64,000 bases of DNA from Nostocales cyanobacterium LEGE 11386 (GCA_015207155.1 JADEXK010000006.1:1-64000); one strand, 5' to 3'. Positions 1 through 9,218 are shown, counted from the first letter of the stretch. Numbers and translations are program-made. The notes: a model not told the origin generated them from the sequence alone.

Positions 1-1
1 T

Positions 2-97
2 CGTCAAGGAAGTTCTGTTATTGACTTTTTTGACCAAGCTATCAAAGCAATGGTTCACCCTAATGTGCAGACTCCTTCTTTAATTCCTCAAATCTAG
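2..97 (+). CDS. 3' end of a truncated-by-window coding region
   Basis: An open frame enters from the left edge and stops at TAG 95-97. The 31 visible residues (starting RQGSSVIDFFDQAIKA) look protein-like rather than random. The RQG...DFF pattern recalls the C-terminus of some IS66-type transposases, but this is a weak memory-based resemblance and too little is visible to assign a family. The stop codon lies in the first copy of a 16-bp tandem repeat. Confidence 0.4.
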   Translation, partial: RQGSSVIDFFDQAIKAMVHPNVQTPSLIPQI

Positions 98-113
98 AAT
101 TCCTCAAATCTAG
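82..113. repeat. 16-bp perfect tandem duplication
   Basis: The unit AATTCCTCAAATCTAG is present twice back to back (82-97 and 98-113). The first copy contains the stop codon of the partial frame at the window edge, so the duplication lies across the end of that gene. Confidence 0.8.
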
Positions 114-267
114 ACCTGAATCCTTACTAAAAAATAAATTAGTCTGGCTTTGTTTGAGAGTGTCTAGACTATCATACAGTGCTGGTTTCTTGAGGCACAG
201 AAAGGAGTATAGTTTTTACAGTCAGCTTTTTACTGAAATTATAGTTTGATACTGGAGAATTAAATTA

Positions 268-594
268 ATGTCTACAGACTTAGTTGTTTATGTTGAAGAA
301 AATGAATTTGATGCTCTTTTAAATGAAGAGAAAGTTGTTATTGTGGATTTTACTGCAACTTGGTGTGGCCCCTGTCGCCTTGTCAGTCCGTTAATGGATC
401 AACTCGCTGAAGCATACAAAGGTCAAGCCAAGGTTGTTAAGGTAGACATTGACAATAATAAACCGATTTTTAAGAAATTCGGTCTTCGTAGCATTCCGGC
501 GGTTTTAATTTTCCAGGATGGTCAGTTAGCAGAAACCATTATAGGAGTTTCTCCTTATGAGCAGTTCAGCAACGCTGTGCAAAAGCTACTATAG
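268..594 (+). CDS. trxA: Thioredoxin
   Basis: A 108-residue single-domain thioredoxin, the usual length for the family. The redox motif WCGPC is at residues 32-36 after the typical strand VVIVDFTATW, and the cis-proline segment SIPAVLIF follows near residue 75. The active-site cysteines would reduce disulfides in target proteins in the cytoplasm using electrons from thioredoxin reductase. It has no signal peptide. It stands alone, with 170 bases of AT-rich leader before it and 250 bases of non-coding sequence after it. Cyanobacteria carry several thioredoxin types and I cannot say which one this is, so the symbol is generic. Confidence 0.9.
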   Translation: MSTDLVVYVEENEFDALLNEEKVVIVDFTATWCGPCRLVSPLMDQLAEAYKGQAKVVKVDIDNNKPIFKKFGLRSIPAVLIFQDGQLAETIIGVSPYEQFSNAVQKLL

Positions 595-870
595 TTTGTT
601 GCAGGTATAGATATTAAGTTCGCTGATTAATACCAAAAAGGAAGAGATAGACACGGAAAAACTATAGTAAATTTAGCAATTGTGACTTACGTAACAAATA
701 ATTAACTATAGTAGTCTTATAAATTATTCGTGAAATCTTCTCTTTCTTTTTCTTAGCGCTCTTAGCATCTTTGCGGTTTGTTCACATCTTGGCAAATTTC
801 CAGTTTATGTTAATAAAAGATTGAATTATGTAATATTTACTGTGTTTTGAAACTACTAAATTATTGCTAT

Positions 871-2064
871 ATGAAACTTAGCCTGTGCATGATTGTTAAA
901 AATGAAGAAGCTACACTACCTAAGTGTCTTAGTAGTGTGACAAATGTGGTAAATGAAATTGTAGTAGTTGATACAGGTTCCAGCGATCGCACTTCTAATA
1001 TTGCCCAACAATTCGGTGCCCAAGTCTATCACTTTCAATGGTGCAATGACTTCAGTGCTGCCCGCAATGCAGCTTTAAAATATGTAACTGGTGATTGGAT
1101 TTTGGTATTAGATGCTGATGAAACTTTAACACCAAGCATTGTACCGCAGATCAAGTCTGTAATCGAAAGTGAAGAATATCTGCTAATTAACCTCGTCCGC
1201 CAAGAAGTTGGTGCAGAACAATCACCCTATTCTCTGGTTTCTCGACTTTTTCGCCACCATCCCGATATTCACTTTCAACGTCCTTACCATGCTTTGGTAG
1301 ATGACAGCGTTACCGCAATTTTGACTAAAGAACCCCACTGGCAGATCGGTTATTTACAAGGAGTAGCAATCCTACATAAAGGGTATCAAAAAAGTGCGAT
1401 CGCTCAAAATAACAAATATGTCAAAGCCCAAACCACAATGGAGGCGTTTCTAGCTACCCATCCTGATGACCCTTATGTTTGCAGTAAGTTAGGGGCATTA
1501 TATGTAGAAACTGGCAAAATTGCCCAAGGTATGCAGTTATTACAAAGAGGAATTGCTGCTAGTGCAGAAAACTATGAGATTTTGTATGAACTGCACTACC
1601 ATTTAGGCATTGCCTATAATCATTTGCAAAATCCCCAACAAGCTATTTCTCATTATCAAACTGCTATCAAGTTACCAATTTACCCCATGCTGAAATTAGG
1701 AGCATACAACAATTTGGGTAACTTACTCAAAGCCTCTGGAGATTTGAACGGGGCAAAAATAGCTTATGAAACAGCTTTAAAGATTGATGCTAATTTTGCT
1801 GCGGGACATTATAATTTGGGGATGATATTAAAGGCTTTGGGTTTATTTACCGATGCGATCGCCTCTTACCAAAAAGCCATTAAGTTAAATCCCAACTATG
1901 CCCAAGCTTATCAAAATTTAGGGGTAGTACAGCTAAAAGTTGGTAATGTCCAAGCTAGTTTAACAGCTTTTAAAAATGCCATCCTGCTTCACGAACAGCA
2001 AAACCCTGAAGAAGCTATGAGACTCCGCCAGGGGTTACGGGAGATGGGATTGATTAAATTCTGA
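871..2064 (+). CDS. Family 2 glycosyltransferase with C-terminal TPR repeats
   Basis: The N-terminal ~200 residues are a GT2 (GT-A fold) domain: it opens with LSLCMIVKNEEATLPKCL, has VVVDTGSSDRT, and the nucleotide-sugar/metal motif DADE in WILVLDADET. From about residue 200 to the end there are tetratricopeptide repeats (for example GHYNLGMILKALG and AYQNLGVVQLKVG), about five copies. Fusion of a short GT2 domain to TPRs is common in cyanobacteria; substrate unknown, probably a protein or surface glycan. I chose ATG 871 because it sits directly before the conserved strand; the upstream in-frame TTG at 847 would add eight unconserved residues. Confidence 0.85.
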   Translation: MKLSLCMIVKNEEATLPKCLSSVTNVVNEIVVVDTGSSDRTSNIAQQFGAQVYHFQWCNDFSAARNAALKYVTGDWILVLDADETLTPSIVPQIKSVIESEEYLLINLVRQEVGAEQSPYSLVSRLFRHHPDIHFQRPYHALVDDSVTAILTKEPHWQIGYLQGVAILHKGYQKSAIAQNNKYVKAQTTMEAFLATHPDDPYVCSKLGALYVETGKIAQGMQLLQRGIAASAENYEILYELHYHLGIAYNHLQNPQQAISHYQTAIKLPIYPMLKLGAYNNLGNLLKASGDLNGAKIAYETALKIDANFAAGHYNLGMILKALGLFTDAIASYQKAIKLNPNYAQAYQNLGVVQLKVGNVQASLTAFKNAILLHEQQNPEEAMRLRQGLREMGLIKF

Positions 2065-2194
2065 GTGTTAATGACATGTTAATTTATACCTAATCAATCT
2101 ACCTGGGAGGTACTGCCCCCTCCTGTAACTGTGTTATCAGCACAGCGCCTCACTTTTCGGCTTCAAGTGGAAGGCGGAAGATAAAGGAATCGTA

Positions 2195-2245
2195 GCTTGC
2201 TTCCCGTTCGCGTTAGCGTCTCCGAAGGAGAAGGGTACCTACGGT
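2195..2245. repeat. Dispersed palindromic repeat of Nostoc type
   Basis: A GC-rich stretch in an otherwise AT-rich spacer contains the near-palindromic cores TTCGCGTTAGCG and CTCCGAAGGAG. Such short palindromic units are scattered in Nostoc genomes. The spacer 2065-2321 between the convergent glycosyltransferase and deacylase genes holds nothing else I can name. Confidence 0.4.
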
Positions 2246-2321
2246 CTTTCGCACAAATACGGCGATCGCTTTAACCATGATGCCAAATACCTTCTCCACT
2301 GTTAATCCTCCCGGATTGCTC

Positions 2322-2792
2322 TTAATTTTGGACAATAATCCCCAAAGTACCATTGACCGCACGTAAATAATCATCTGGGGATAGCAGAAACAGCATTCCT
2401 CGCATCCCCGCAGAAACTGTAATCAGCTCGTATAGGGTTGCTGTTTCATCAATGTAGACTGGATAGCTTTTTTTACTAGCTAAGGCTGTTACGCCCCCAC
2501 GGATATATCCAGTTAGTGGCTGAACTTCTTTAAGGGCAACTGTCTCAACCTTGCGATTTCCTGAAATCTGAGCTAAGGCTTTTAAGTTTAACTGAGCATT
2601 TCCAGGTACAACAGCAAAACAGATTCCTGTTTGATCACCTCTAACTACTAAAGTCTTAAAAACTTGCTCTGGAGGAAGACCAACTTTCTGTGCTGTACTT
2701 TCAGCTGCCAAATCATCAGGGTCAACTTCATAGCTGAGAATCTGATAAGAAATGCCTAGTCTGTCCAGTAATCGAGCAGCATTCGTTTTCAT
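2322..2792 (-). CDS. ybaK: Cys-tRNA(Pro)/aminoacyl-tRNA deacylase, YbaK/EbsC family
   Basis: A 156-residue protein with the full YbaK/EbsC fold. It begins KTNAARLLDRLGISYQI and has the conserved AESTAQKVGLPPEQVFKTLVV, FAVVPGNAQLNLKALA and GYIRGGVTALASKKSYPVYID segments; the lysine in VFKTLV and the GxxxGGVxPxG-like loop (here YIRGGVTALASKK) form the family's active site. Known members hydrolyse mischarged Cys-tRNA(Pro) in the cytoplasm as trans-editing factors. The start is the ATG at 2790-2792. It is monocistronic and convergent with the upstream glycosyltransferase gene. Confidence 0.9.
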   Translation of the reverse strand: MKTNAARLLDRLGISYQILSYEVDPDDLAAESTAQKVGLPPEQVFKTLVVRGDQTGICFAVVPGNAQLNLKALAQISGNRKVETVALKEVQPLTGYIRGGVTALASKKSYPVYIDETATLYELITVSAGMRGMLFLLSPDDYLRAVNGTLGIIVQN

Positions 2793-2891
2793 TCAAATTT
2801 AACATGAGAACTGCATAGCATTAATTTATAATCTCGCATGGTAACTTTTAACAGTAATGCCTGCTCGTCCCATCTCATCAATATCCACACT

Positions 2892-3302
2892 ATGAACATC
2901 GACCGATTGCAAGAACTCAAGCAAAAACTGACAAATGAAGCAGACTTGTCTCATATCTGGTTATTTTATATGGATCATTTTGCGGATCATCCAGAATTTA
3001 CTGAACTGGGTGAGCCTACCTATAATCAATACTTAGATGGTGTCCTCCACAAAACTTGTCAGCAAATGTTTGGCAGGGCAATCAAGATTACTAGCTTTTT
3101 CCTGATTTACATTGCAAAGTATCGTTTATTTCATGGCCCTTTCCAAGTTGAACGACGTATTGGGGGTGTGATTTATTTTGAGGATATAAAAATTGGGTTA
3201 ATTGCAGTGTCGGCAGATTTTCCTGCTACCGATGCGGTTAAGTATTCACGTTTTTCTGAGATAATTCAACTATCGACACCTAATCGCAACGATCTCAATT
3301 GA
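2892..3302 (+). CDS. Conserved-looking hypothetical protein
   Basis: A 136-residue soluble protein that I do not recognise. It starts NIDRLQELKQKLTNEADLS (helical), has aromatic-rich WLFYMDHFADH, a helical SFFLIYIAKYRLFHGPF region and then strands RRIGGVIYFEDIKIGLIAVS. No signal peptide, cysteine motif or obvious catalytic residue is visible. The pattern of charged helices followed by a beta sheet looks like a real folded protein. An in-frame ATG at 2838 would add 18 poorly structured residues; I prefer 2892, but neither start has a clear ribosome binding site. Confidence 0.6.
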   Translation: MNIDRLQELKQKLTNEADLSHIWLFYMDHFADHPEFTELGEPTYNQYLDGVLHKTCQQMFGRAIKITSFFLIYIAKYRLFHGPFQVERRIGGVIYFEDIKIGLIAVSADFPATDAVKYSRFSEIIQLSTPNRNDLN

Positions 3303-3685
3303 GACAAGCGCAACGTGTAGGGAGCTTCCCAGAAGTGCGATAGCGCAAAGCACCCACCGTAGGCGATCGCATTAATGAATTACTTATACAAAAAAGATAA
3401 GGGATTGCTCATATTTTCAGCAAAACTAAGAATACCGTGATTGCAATTAAAATTTTAGACAGTAAAGTCCCTAACAAGTTTCTTGACGATACAATGATGC
3501 TCTGGCTGCCATTTCTGCACAGTCTCGAATAAAATGCACTTCCATCGCATAGACTTAAGTTTGATTGCGATGCCTTCGGCGGGCTTCGCCTACGCAGATG
3601 GACTCACTTTAGCACGCAAGCGTTAGGGTAATTCGTAATTCGTAATAGAGCCTCCCGATGCCGCCAGGCTGTACGTAATTCGTAA
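3303..3685. other. Gene-poor spacer with repeats and a possible coding remnant
   Basis: These 383 bases contain a HIP1 site, repeated motifs of the type TAATTCGTAAT near 3630-3690, and one copy of a 29-bp repeat at 3567-3595. On the minus strand 3471-3545 encodes a protein-like 24-residue frame (MEVHFIRDCAEMAARAS...), which may be the start of a decayed gene. I see no intact gene. Confidence 0.4.
3567..3595. repeat. 29-bp dispersed repeat, copy 1
   Basis: The sequence starts GCGATGCCTTCGGCGGGCTT and ends CGCCTACG. A diverged copy occurs at 4112-4140, on the other side of the DOPA-dioxygenase-like gene, in the same orientation. It resembles the short GC-rich dispersed repeats of Nostoc. Confidence 0.5.
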
Positions 3686-4039
3686 TTAAGAAGCGTTGAT
3701 TCGTTGTAGGAAATTGATGTTTAAATCTAGCTTTTCTCCTAGCCACAGAGCGTGTGCTGTATGATCTGTGACATCATCACCTGTTTCCGGATGGATGAGA
3801 ATATCTAATCCCTCATGGTTGAGCATTAACCAGGAGACGACTTGCGTAAATTGGTTTGGTGCGAAGGCAGCTTGATACATGGATTTTGGATGGGGGCCAA
3901 TGGGCTGATCGTGCCAACGTCCAAGCTGTACTTCAAATCTAACTTCTAGGCCTTCTCGGATATGGGCAGCAATGTCACGAGTTTCGGTATCGTAGTAGAC
4001 ATGAGCATGAAAACCAGTGATGATGCTATTTTCTTTCAT
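3686..4039 (-). CDS. DOPA 4,5-dioxygenase family protein
   Basis: A 117-residue protein matching the small PF08883-type DOPA dioxygenase family. The conserved histidines are visible in GFHAHVYYD near the N-terminus, in IGPHPKSMYQ, and in NHEGLDILIHPETGDDVTDH, followed by HALWLGEKLDLN. In characterised fungal and bacterial members such histidines bind Fe(II) and the enzyme cleaves an aromatic catechol ring. The natural substrate in cyanobacteria is not known to me. The length fits the family (about 110-120). It is a single gene with non-coding DNA on both sides and starts at ATG 4037-4039. Confidence 0.8.
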   Translation of the reverse strand: MKENSIITGFHAHVYYDTETRDIAAHIREGLEVRFEVQLGRWHDQPIGPHPKSMYQAAFAPNQFTQVVSWLMLNHEGLDILIHPETGDDVTDHTAHALWLGEKLDLNINFLQRINAS

Positions 4040-4343
4040 TACCGTTCTTGCTGAGTTGGTCGAATGAGAATTTCATCGACATTAACATGGGGTGGTTGAG
4101 TTACAGTATAAGCGATGTCTACGACGGGCTACGCCTACGTGGCAATATCTTCACTTTCTAAAGCTTTGATTGACCTTTTTTGAATTCAAAAGGCAAAATG
4201 CAAAATACAAAATGAATTCGTGAAACCTTTAGGGAAAAATATCAAAATTATTTCAGACTGGCGATCGCAATCATCTAAAATCTACTGATAAAGCATTACA
4301 CAACATAACTACAGCTTCTGCACTTGTAGCACCTTCAGGAACT
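4040..4343. other. Non-coding spacer
   Basis: Three hundred bases between divergent genes hold the second copy of a 29-bp repeat (4112-4140), an A-rich repetitive stretch (around 4190-4215) and a HIP1 site at 4260. I see no gene. It must contain promoters for both flanking genes, but I cannot pick hexamers with confidence. Confidence 0.4.
4112..4140. repeat. 29-bp dispersed repeat, copy 2
   Basis: It begins GCGATGTCTACGACGGGCTA and ends CGCCTACGT, differing from the copy at 3567-3595 at a few positions only. Confidence 0.5.
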
Positions 4344-5381
4344 ATGAATGAGCAAAACATCAGAGAATTTTGGGATAAATTGAATAATACAAAGCTAATT
4401 CGCTATGTATTATTGTTGGCGCTTGGTTGGGCAATTATCCAGGTTTTAGCTTATTTTGGCACAGTAATCGTCATTTTTATATTTGCTGGAATTCTGGCAT
4501 TTCTGCTGAATTATCCAGTCAGGTGGTGTGAACGTTTTTTACCACATGGCATTGCAGTTATTATCGTTTTCTTACTTAGTCTGCTGATTTTGGGAGGTTT
4601 AATTGCTACCTTAGGTTTTGCTATTTTATCCCAATTTCAACAATTGCTTAATCAAGCGCCTCAATTTATCGATTATGTTGTTTCCCTCTTAGACAGATTA
4701 CAAACTATTCTGACTAATTTAAATTTTCAAGTTGATTTTCAAACGATTGAAGAAGAATTACGCAATCAGACATTAGCAGTAATTGGTACAGGCTTAACAA
4801 CTTTTCAAGGCTTGATTACTAATTTAGTTGATTTAATTTTGATAGCAGTTGTCGCTTTTTTTATGTTGTTAGATGGAAAAAGAGTTTGGAATTTCTTGAT
4901 GAAACTTTTTCCGGAAAATTTACGGAGAAAGCTAACTAGAGCAATTCAACAAAATTTCTTAGGTTTCTTTTGGGGACGTTTATTATTATCCTTATTCTTT
5001 GGAGTTTCAATATTTATTGTATTTATTATTTTGCAATTGCCTTATTCCTTATTTTTAGCAGCGATCGCAGGCATGTTTGATTTAATTCCTGGTATTGGCG
5101 CGACAATTGGCATTTCTTTAGTTGCTTTAATTGTTTTACCTCAAGGAATTTGGACGAGTCTACAAGTATTAATTGGTTGTGTTTTACTCCAACAAGTAGA
5201 AGAAAACTTACTTATGCCGCGAATTATGCAAGGCTCAATCAATATGAATCCAGTCTTTATGTTCTTTGCCTTATTAATAGGAGCAAGAGTCGCGGGATTG
5301 GTGGGAGTGTTTCTATCAATTCCTATCGCAGGAGTATTAATTAGTATGTTTAAAATTGAAGAAATGCAGGGAGGAAATTAG
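4344..5381 (+). CDS. AI-2E family (PerM/YdiK/TqsA-type) membrane transporter
   Basis: A 345-residue integral membrane protein of the AI-2E exporter family. Hydrophobic segments lie at roughly 20-55, 68-95, 155-180, 205-235, 240-265, 270-290 and 305-340, with an amphipathic linker of about 60 residues after the third (FQQLLNQAPQFIDYVVSLLD). The C-terminal family signature is present: AAIAGMFDLIPGIGATIG and NLLMPRIMQGSINMNPVFM. Members have been linked to export of small signals or to ion transport; the substrate here cannot be told from sequence. The gene is followed after 90 bases by the IPP isomerase gene on the same strand. Confidence 0.85.
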   Translation: MNEQNIREFWDKLNNTKLIRYVLLLALGWAIIQVLAYFGTVIVIFIFAGILAFLLNYPVRWCERFLPHGIAVIIVFLLSLLILGGLIATLGFAILSQFQQLLNQAPQFIDYVVSLLDRLQTILTNLNFQVDFQTIEEELRNQTLAVIGTGLTTFQGLITNLVDLILIAVVAFFMLLDGKRVWNFLMKLFPENLRRKLTRAIQQNFLGFFWGRLLLSLFFGVSIFIVFIILQLPYSLFLAAIAGMFDLIPGIGATIGISLVALIVLPQGIWTSLQVLIGCVLLQQVEENLLMPRIMQGSINMNPVFMFFALLIGARVAGLVGVFLSIPIAGVLISMFKIEEMQGGN

Positions 5382-5471
5382 CTAAATTAGCAATTAGTTT
5401 TTTTGAATTTTCAATAAAATACTTGAAACTGCCACAATAGTAATTACAACTGCTTTAAGTTATATCTACCA

Positions 5472-6521
5472 GTGAACTCCCCCATTACCAACTCAGCCCA
5501 AACCCAATCGCGTAAAGCAGATCACATCCGGATCTGCTTAGAAGAAGATGTTCAATGTCACGAAACCACCAATGGACTAGAACGCTATCGTTTTACTCAT
5601 TGTTGCTTACCAGAACTTAACCGCGATGATATTGATATCAGTACAACTTTTCTCGGTAAACACCTCGGCGCACCTTTGTTAATTTCTTCCATGACTGGAG
5701 GAACTGCACAAGCGGGAATGATTAATCAGCGTCTAGCGGCACTCGCGCAACATTATAAAATTGCCATGGGTGTCGGTTCCCAACGAGTGGCGGTAGAAAA
5801 ACCCCAGGTAGCCAATACCTTCGCTATTCGCAAGTATGCACCGGATGTCCTCTTGTTGGCTAATGTGGGGGCTGTGCAACTTAACTATAAATATGGTTTA
5901 GCTGAGTGTCTGCAAATCATCGATATGCTAGAAGCTGATGCTTTGATTTTGCACATCAATCCCCTACAAGAGTTTATTCAACCAAGAGGTGATACTAATT
6001 TTCGGGGTTTGCTTGACAAGATTAATGAATTGTGTACTAAATTAACTGTGCCAGTAATTGCGAAGGAAGTAGGGAATGGTATTTCCGCAGCAATGGCTGA
6101 GAAACTGATGGCAGTAGGAGTACAAGCAATTGATGTAGCGGGTGCGGGTGGCACGTCTTGGGCGAAGGTAGAAGGTGAACGGGCGGAAAATGCTTTGCAA
6201 CGGAGGTTGGGGAATACTTTTGCTGATTGGGGTTTGCCAACAGCAGAATGCATCACAAGTGTGCGCGCGATCGCTCCTAATATCCCCTTGATTGCTTCGG
6301 GGGGGTTACGTCACGGATTGGATGTAGCTAAGGCGATCGCTTTAGGTGCCGATATTGCTGGTTTGGCTATGCCTTTTTTGCAAGCAGCAGTGGTATCAGA
6401 AGCAGCACTGCACGATTTAGCTGAGGTGTTAATTGCGGAAATTACTACAGTATTATTTTGTACTGGTAATGCTACGTTGGCTAGTTTGCGAAATTCAGGC
6501 AGTTTAGGGCGAATTCAGTAA
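5472..6521 (+). CDS. fni: Type 2 isopentenyl-diphosphate delta-isomerase
   Basis: A 349-residue FMN- and NADPH-dependent IPP isomerase, which interconverts IPP and DMAPP for carotenoid, phytol and quinone synthesis. The family features are visible: [15 protein letters not shown] at the N-terminus, [73 protein letters not shown] and the phosphate-binding end [18 protein letters not shown]. Length and order are normal for the family. The start is GTG 5472; the next in-frame ATG would remove conserved residues. Cyanobacteria use the type 2 enzyme rather than type 1. Confidence 0.95.
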   Translation: MNSPITNSAQTQSRKADHIRICLEEDVQCHETTNGLERYRFTHCCLPELNRDDIDISTTFLGKHLGAPLLISSMTGGTAQAGMINQRLAALAQHYKIAMGVGSQRVAVEKPQVANTFAIRKYAPDVLLLANVGAVQLNYKYGLAECLQIIDMLEADALILHINPLQEFIQPRGDTNFRGLLDKINELCTKLTVPVIAKEVGNGISAAMAEKLMAVGVQAIDVAGAGGTSWAKVEGERAENALQRRLGNTFADWGLPTAECITSVRAIAPNIPLIASGGLRHGLDVAKAIALGADIAGLAMPFLQAAVVSEAALHDLAEVLIAEITTVLFCTGNATLASLRNSGSLGRIQ

Positions 6522-6541
6522 ATACTGAAGAATTAAGTTCA

Positions 6542-6561
6542 CGTAGCGCATACCGCAAAGG
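6542..6561. repeat. 20-bp dispersed repeat, inverted copy at 39734
   Basis: CGTAGCGCATACCGCAAAGG here is the exact reverse complement of the 20 bases at 39734-39753. It lies in the spacer upstream of the SppA gene and belongs to the scattered GC-rich repeats of this genome. Confidence 0.6.
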
Positions 6562-6630
6562 AAGCGAAGAATGTGAACAGAGAATTTGCTGTTATATAAA
6601 AAGAAAGTAATATTGTGATTTATAACTAAA

Positions 6631-8466
6631 ATGCGTAATTTTCTTAAACAAAGTTTTGCCAGCTTGGTAGGTACTTTACTGGGACTGATGATTTTCTTTG
6701 GAATTGGGACAACAGCCTTTTTCTTGCTGTTATTTGCAGCTGCCACTTCTAGAGAGACTAGTCCGCAAGTCAAAGATAAGTCGGTAGTGGTTTTTGATTT
6801 GTCGATGAACATCACCGATAGTGAGCCTAGTTCTAGCGAATTGCTTCAGCGAGCGTTATCAGGTGCAGAGATAGAAAGAATGACACTCCGTAGTGTGATC
6901 GATACTATAGAAAAGGCCCGGCGTGATCCGCGAATTGTCGGGATTTATCTAGATGCCACAAATCCGAGAGCGGCTGGTGTGACTGGGTTTGCTTCCCTCA
7001 AAGAAATTCGTCAAGCGCTGACAGAGTTCCGCGCTTCTGGGAAGAAAGTTGTGGCTTATGGCGTGGGTTTGGGACAGAGAGAATATTACCTCAGTTCAGT
7101 GGCAGATACCGTTGTACTTAACCCCCTAGGGATGATGGAAATCACGGGTTTGAGTAGCCAACCAATATTTCTAGCAGGTGCTTTAGAAAAATATGGAATT
7201 GGTGTGCAAATCCTGCAAGAAGGGAAATTTAAGGGAGCCGTTGAACCATTTGTCCGCACAGAACTAAGTCCAGAAAACCGCGCACAAATACAAAATTTGT
7301 TGGACGATGTTTGGCGAGATTGGCGTACTACAGTAGGATCTAGCCGGAAACTTGACCCGCAAAAGTTGCAAGCGATCGCTGATTCTCAAGGATTATTAGC
7401 ACCGAGTGCAGCAAAAGCCAGTGGTCTGGTGGATCAGGTGGCATACCTGGATCAAGTGGTTGCTGACCTGAAGAAATTGACAGCCAGTGATGAGAAAGAA
7501 CGCACATTCCAGCAAATCAACTTACGTAATTACGCGCAAGTTTCCGGTAAATCTCTGGGTGTAGAACGCACCTCAAAAAATCAAATTGCTGTGGTTTATG
7601 CTGAGGGTGAAATTGTCGATGGTCGAGGGGAAGATGGGCAAGTAGGAGGCGATCGCTTTGCGAGAATCTTCAGTAGACTGCGACACGATAATGACATCAA
7701 AGCAATTGTACTGCGGATTAACAGCCCCGGTGGTAGTGCTACGGCATCCGAGGTGATGCAGCGAGAAATAAAACTTACCCGTAAGGTTAAACCTGTTGTC
7801 GTCTCCATGGGTGATATTGCTGCCTCTGGTGGTTACTGGATTGCTAGCGACTCTCACCGGATTTTCGCCGAACAAAATACAGTTACAGGGTCAATTGGTG
7901 TCTTTGGAGTGCTGTTTAATGGGCAAAAAATCGCCAATGATAATGGCATCACCTGGGATTCAGTGAAAACTGCCGAGCTTGCCGATAGTCAAACGCTAAC
8001 GCGCCCGAAATCACCCCAAGAGTTAGCACTTTATCAGGGTGCTGTCAACCGTATTTATAATCTCTTTATTGATAAAGTTGCGCAAGGTCGGAATTTACCG
8101 GAGCAAAAGGTGGCAGAGATTGCCCAAGGCAGAGTTTGGTCGGGTGTAGCTGCCAAAAAAATTGGTTTGGTGGATGAAATTGGCGGTTTGAGTGCTGCTA
8201 TTGAATATGCTGCCAAGCAAGCGGAACTAGGCGAAGATTGGCAATTACAAGAGTATCCCAGAGCTAGTAGCTTGGAACAGCGCTTTTTTGGTCGGGCTAC
8301 TCAAGAAATCCGCACTATTTTAGGGATTGAGGGTGTGACAATTTCACCATCTAATCCCCTGATGGTTGAATTCCAGAAACTACATCAGGAAATGGCAAGT
8401 TTGCAAAATATGAATGATCCTCTAGGGGTTTACGCTCGTTTACCCTTTAATTTCCGGCTTGAATAG
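6631..8466 (+). CDS. sppA: Signal peptide peptidase SppA, long form
   Basis: A 611-residue membrane-anchored serine protease of the long (two-domain, E. coli-type) SppA class. One hydrophobic anchor lies at about residues 15-38 (LMIFFGIGTTAFFLLLFAA). The catalytic lysine is Lys201 in EGKFKGAVEPF of the N-terminal half, and the nucleophile is Ser399 in DIAASGGYWIA of the C-terminal half, preceded by LRINSPGGSATASE. The 198-residue spacing of the Lys/Ser dyad is close to that of the E. coli enzyme. It degrades cleaved signal peptides in the membrane; a cyanobacterial SppA has been linked to phycobilisome and light acclimation. It is probably transcribed alone. Confidence 0.93.
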   Translation: MRNFLKQSFASLVGTLLGLMIFFGIGTTAFFLLLFAAATSRETSPQVKDKSVVVFDLSMNITDSEPSSSELLQRALSGAEIERMTLRSVIDTIEKARRDPRIVGIYLDATNPRAAGVTGFASLKEIRQALTEFRASGKKVVAYGVGLGQREYYLSSVADTVVLNPLGMMEITGLSSQPIFLAGALEKYGIGVQILQEGKFKGAVEPFVRTELSPENRAQIQNLLDDVWRDWRTTVGSSRKLDPQKLQAIADSQGLLAPSAAKASGLVDQVAYLDQVVADLKKLTASDEKERTFQQINLRNYAQVSGKSLGVERTSKNQIAVVYAEGEIVDGRGEDGQVGGDRFARIFSRLRHDNDIKAIVLRINSPGGSATASEVMQREIKLTRKVKPVVVSMGDIAASGGYWIASDSHRIFAEQNTVTGSIGVFGVLFNGQKIANDNGITWDSVKTAELADSQTLTRPKSPQELALYQGAVNRIYNLFIDKVAQGRNLPEQKVAEIAQGRVWSGVAAKKIGLVDEIGGLSAAIEYAAKQAELGEDWQLQEYPRASSLEQRFFGRATQEIRTILGIEGVTISPSNPLMVEFQKLHQEMASLQNMNDPLGVYARLPFNFRLE

Positions 8467-8593
8467 TTGTCATGGGAATTGGGTACAATAGGATAAGCTA
8501 CGCTAATGCCAGCCATGCAGTCAGGTTTATTAACCATGCCTCTTTTAAACTGGCTATGAGAAAATAGACAGATAGCGTATATCTCTCACTCTT

Positions 8594-8809
8594 ATGACAG
8601 TAGCAGAGCTGTTTCCTACCTTGAGAAATTTACCTCGTGCAGACAAATTAAAAGTAATGCAGTTTTTAATTGCGGAACTAGCGAAGGAAGAGGAGCCAAC
8701 ACTTCAGCAAGGTGCAACATACTCATTGTGGTCACCTCTCAATTCACACGAAGCTGCTCACAAACTTGCTCAACTACTAGAATCGGAGCAATCACAGCAG
8801 AATGCGTGA
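8594..8809 (+). CDS. Small helical partner of the retropepsin-like protein
   Basis: A 71-residue, mostly helical protein: TVAELFPTLRNLPRADKLKVMQFLIAELA is followed by a linker and SHEAAHKLAQLL. It overlaps the next gene by eight bases, so the two are translationally coupled. Pairs of a short leucine-rich protein and an aspartic-protease-like protein recur in cyanobacterial genomes and are sometimes labelled antitoxin-like, but I know of no shown function. It has no DNA-binding motif that I can see. Confidence 0.75.
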   Translation: MTVAELFPTLRNLPRADKLKVMQFLIAELAKEEEPTLQQGATYSLWSPLNSHEAAHKLAQLLESEQSQQNA

Positions 8810-9218
8810 GGCTCAACAGTTTAGCTTTATAGAGGGATTTGATGCTTTTGGTGTACCAGATGCATTGCCTCAATTACCACTGTCTCTTCATTATCGAAGT
8901 AAATCAGTAGAGGTTGCTGCACTTCTGGATACAGGAGCTAGTGTCAATGTATTGCCTTATAGTCTTGGGATTCAACTGGGTGCGGTTTGGGAAGAACAAA
9001 CAACTTCTGTAATTCTAGCTGGCAATTTAGCTTCAGTAGAGGCACGAGGATTACTCGTTTCTGCACAAATTGGTGATTTTGATCCAGTTCGGCTGGTCTT
9101 TGCATGGAGTTTATCAGATGATGCACCTTTACTATTAGGAAGAATGAATTTTTTTTTAGAATTTGATGTTTGTTTCTATCGTTCTAGACTTTTGTTTGAA
9201 ACCCGTCCTAGAGTTTGA
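8802..9218 (+). CDS. Retropepsin-like aspartic protease domain protein
   Basis: A 138-residue protein with the hallmarks of a single-lobe retroviral-type aspartic protease: the catalytic DTGA motif in ALLDTGASVNVLPYSLG near residue 47, and the second hydrophobic-hydrophobic-Gly psi-motif APLLLGRMNFF near residue 112. A single lobe implies that it would work as a homodimer. There is no signal peptide or membrane segment, so it is likely cytoplasmic. It is coupled to the upstream 71-residue gene by an eight-base overlap. Substrate unknown. Confidence 0.8.
   Translation: MREAQQFSFIEGFDAFGVPDALPQLPLSLHYRSKSVEVAALLDTGASVNVLPYSLGIQLGAVWEEQTTSVILAGNLASVEARGLLVSAQIGDFDPVRLVFAWSLSDDAPLLLGRMNFFLEFDVCFYRSRLLFETRPRV

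Noticed and set aside
2..113. Partial frame at the left edge as a definite IS66 transposase
   Set aside because: Only 31 residues are visible and the resemblance is from memory; no inverted repeat or insertion boundary can be seen.
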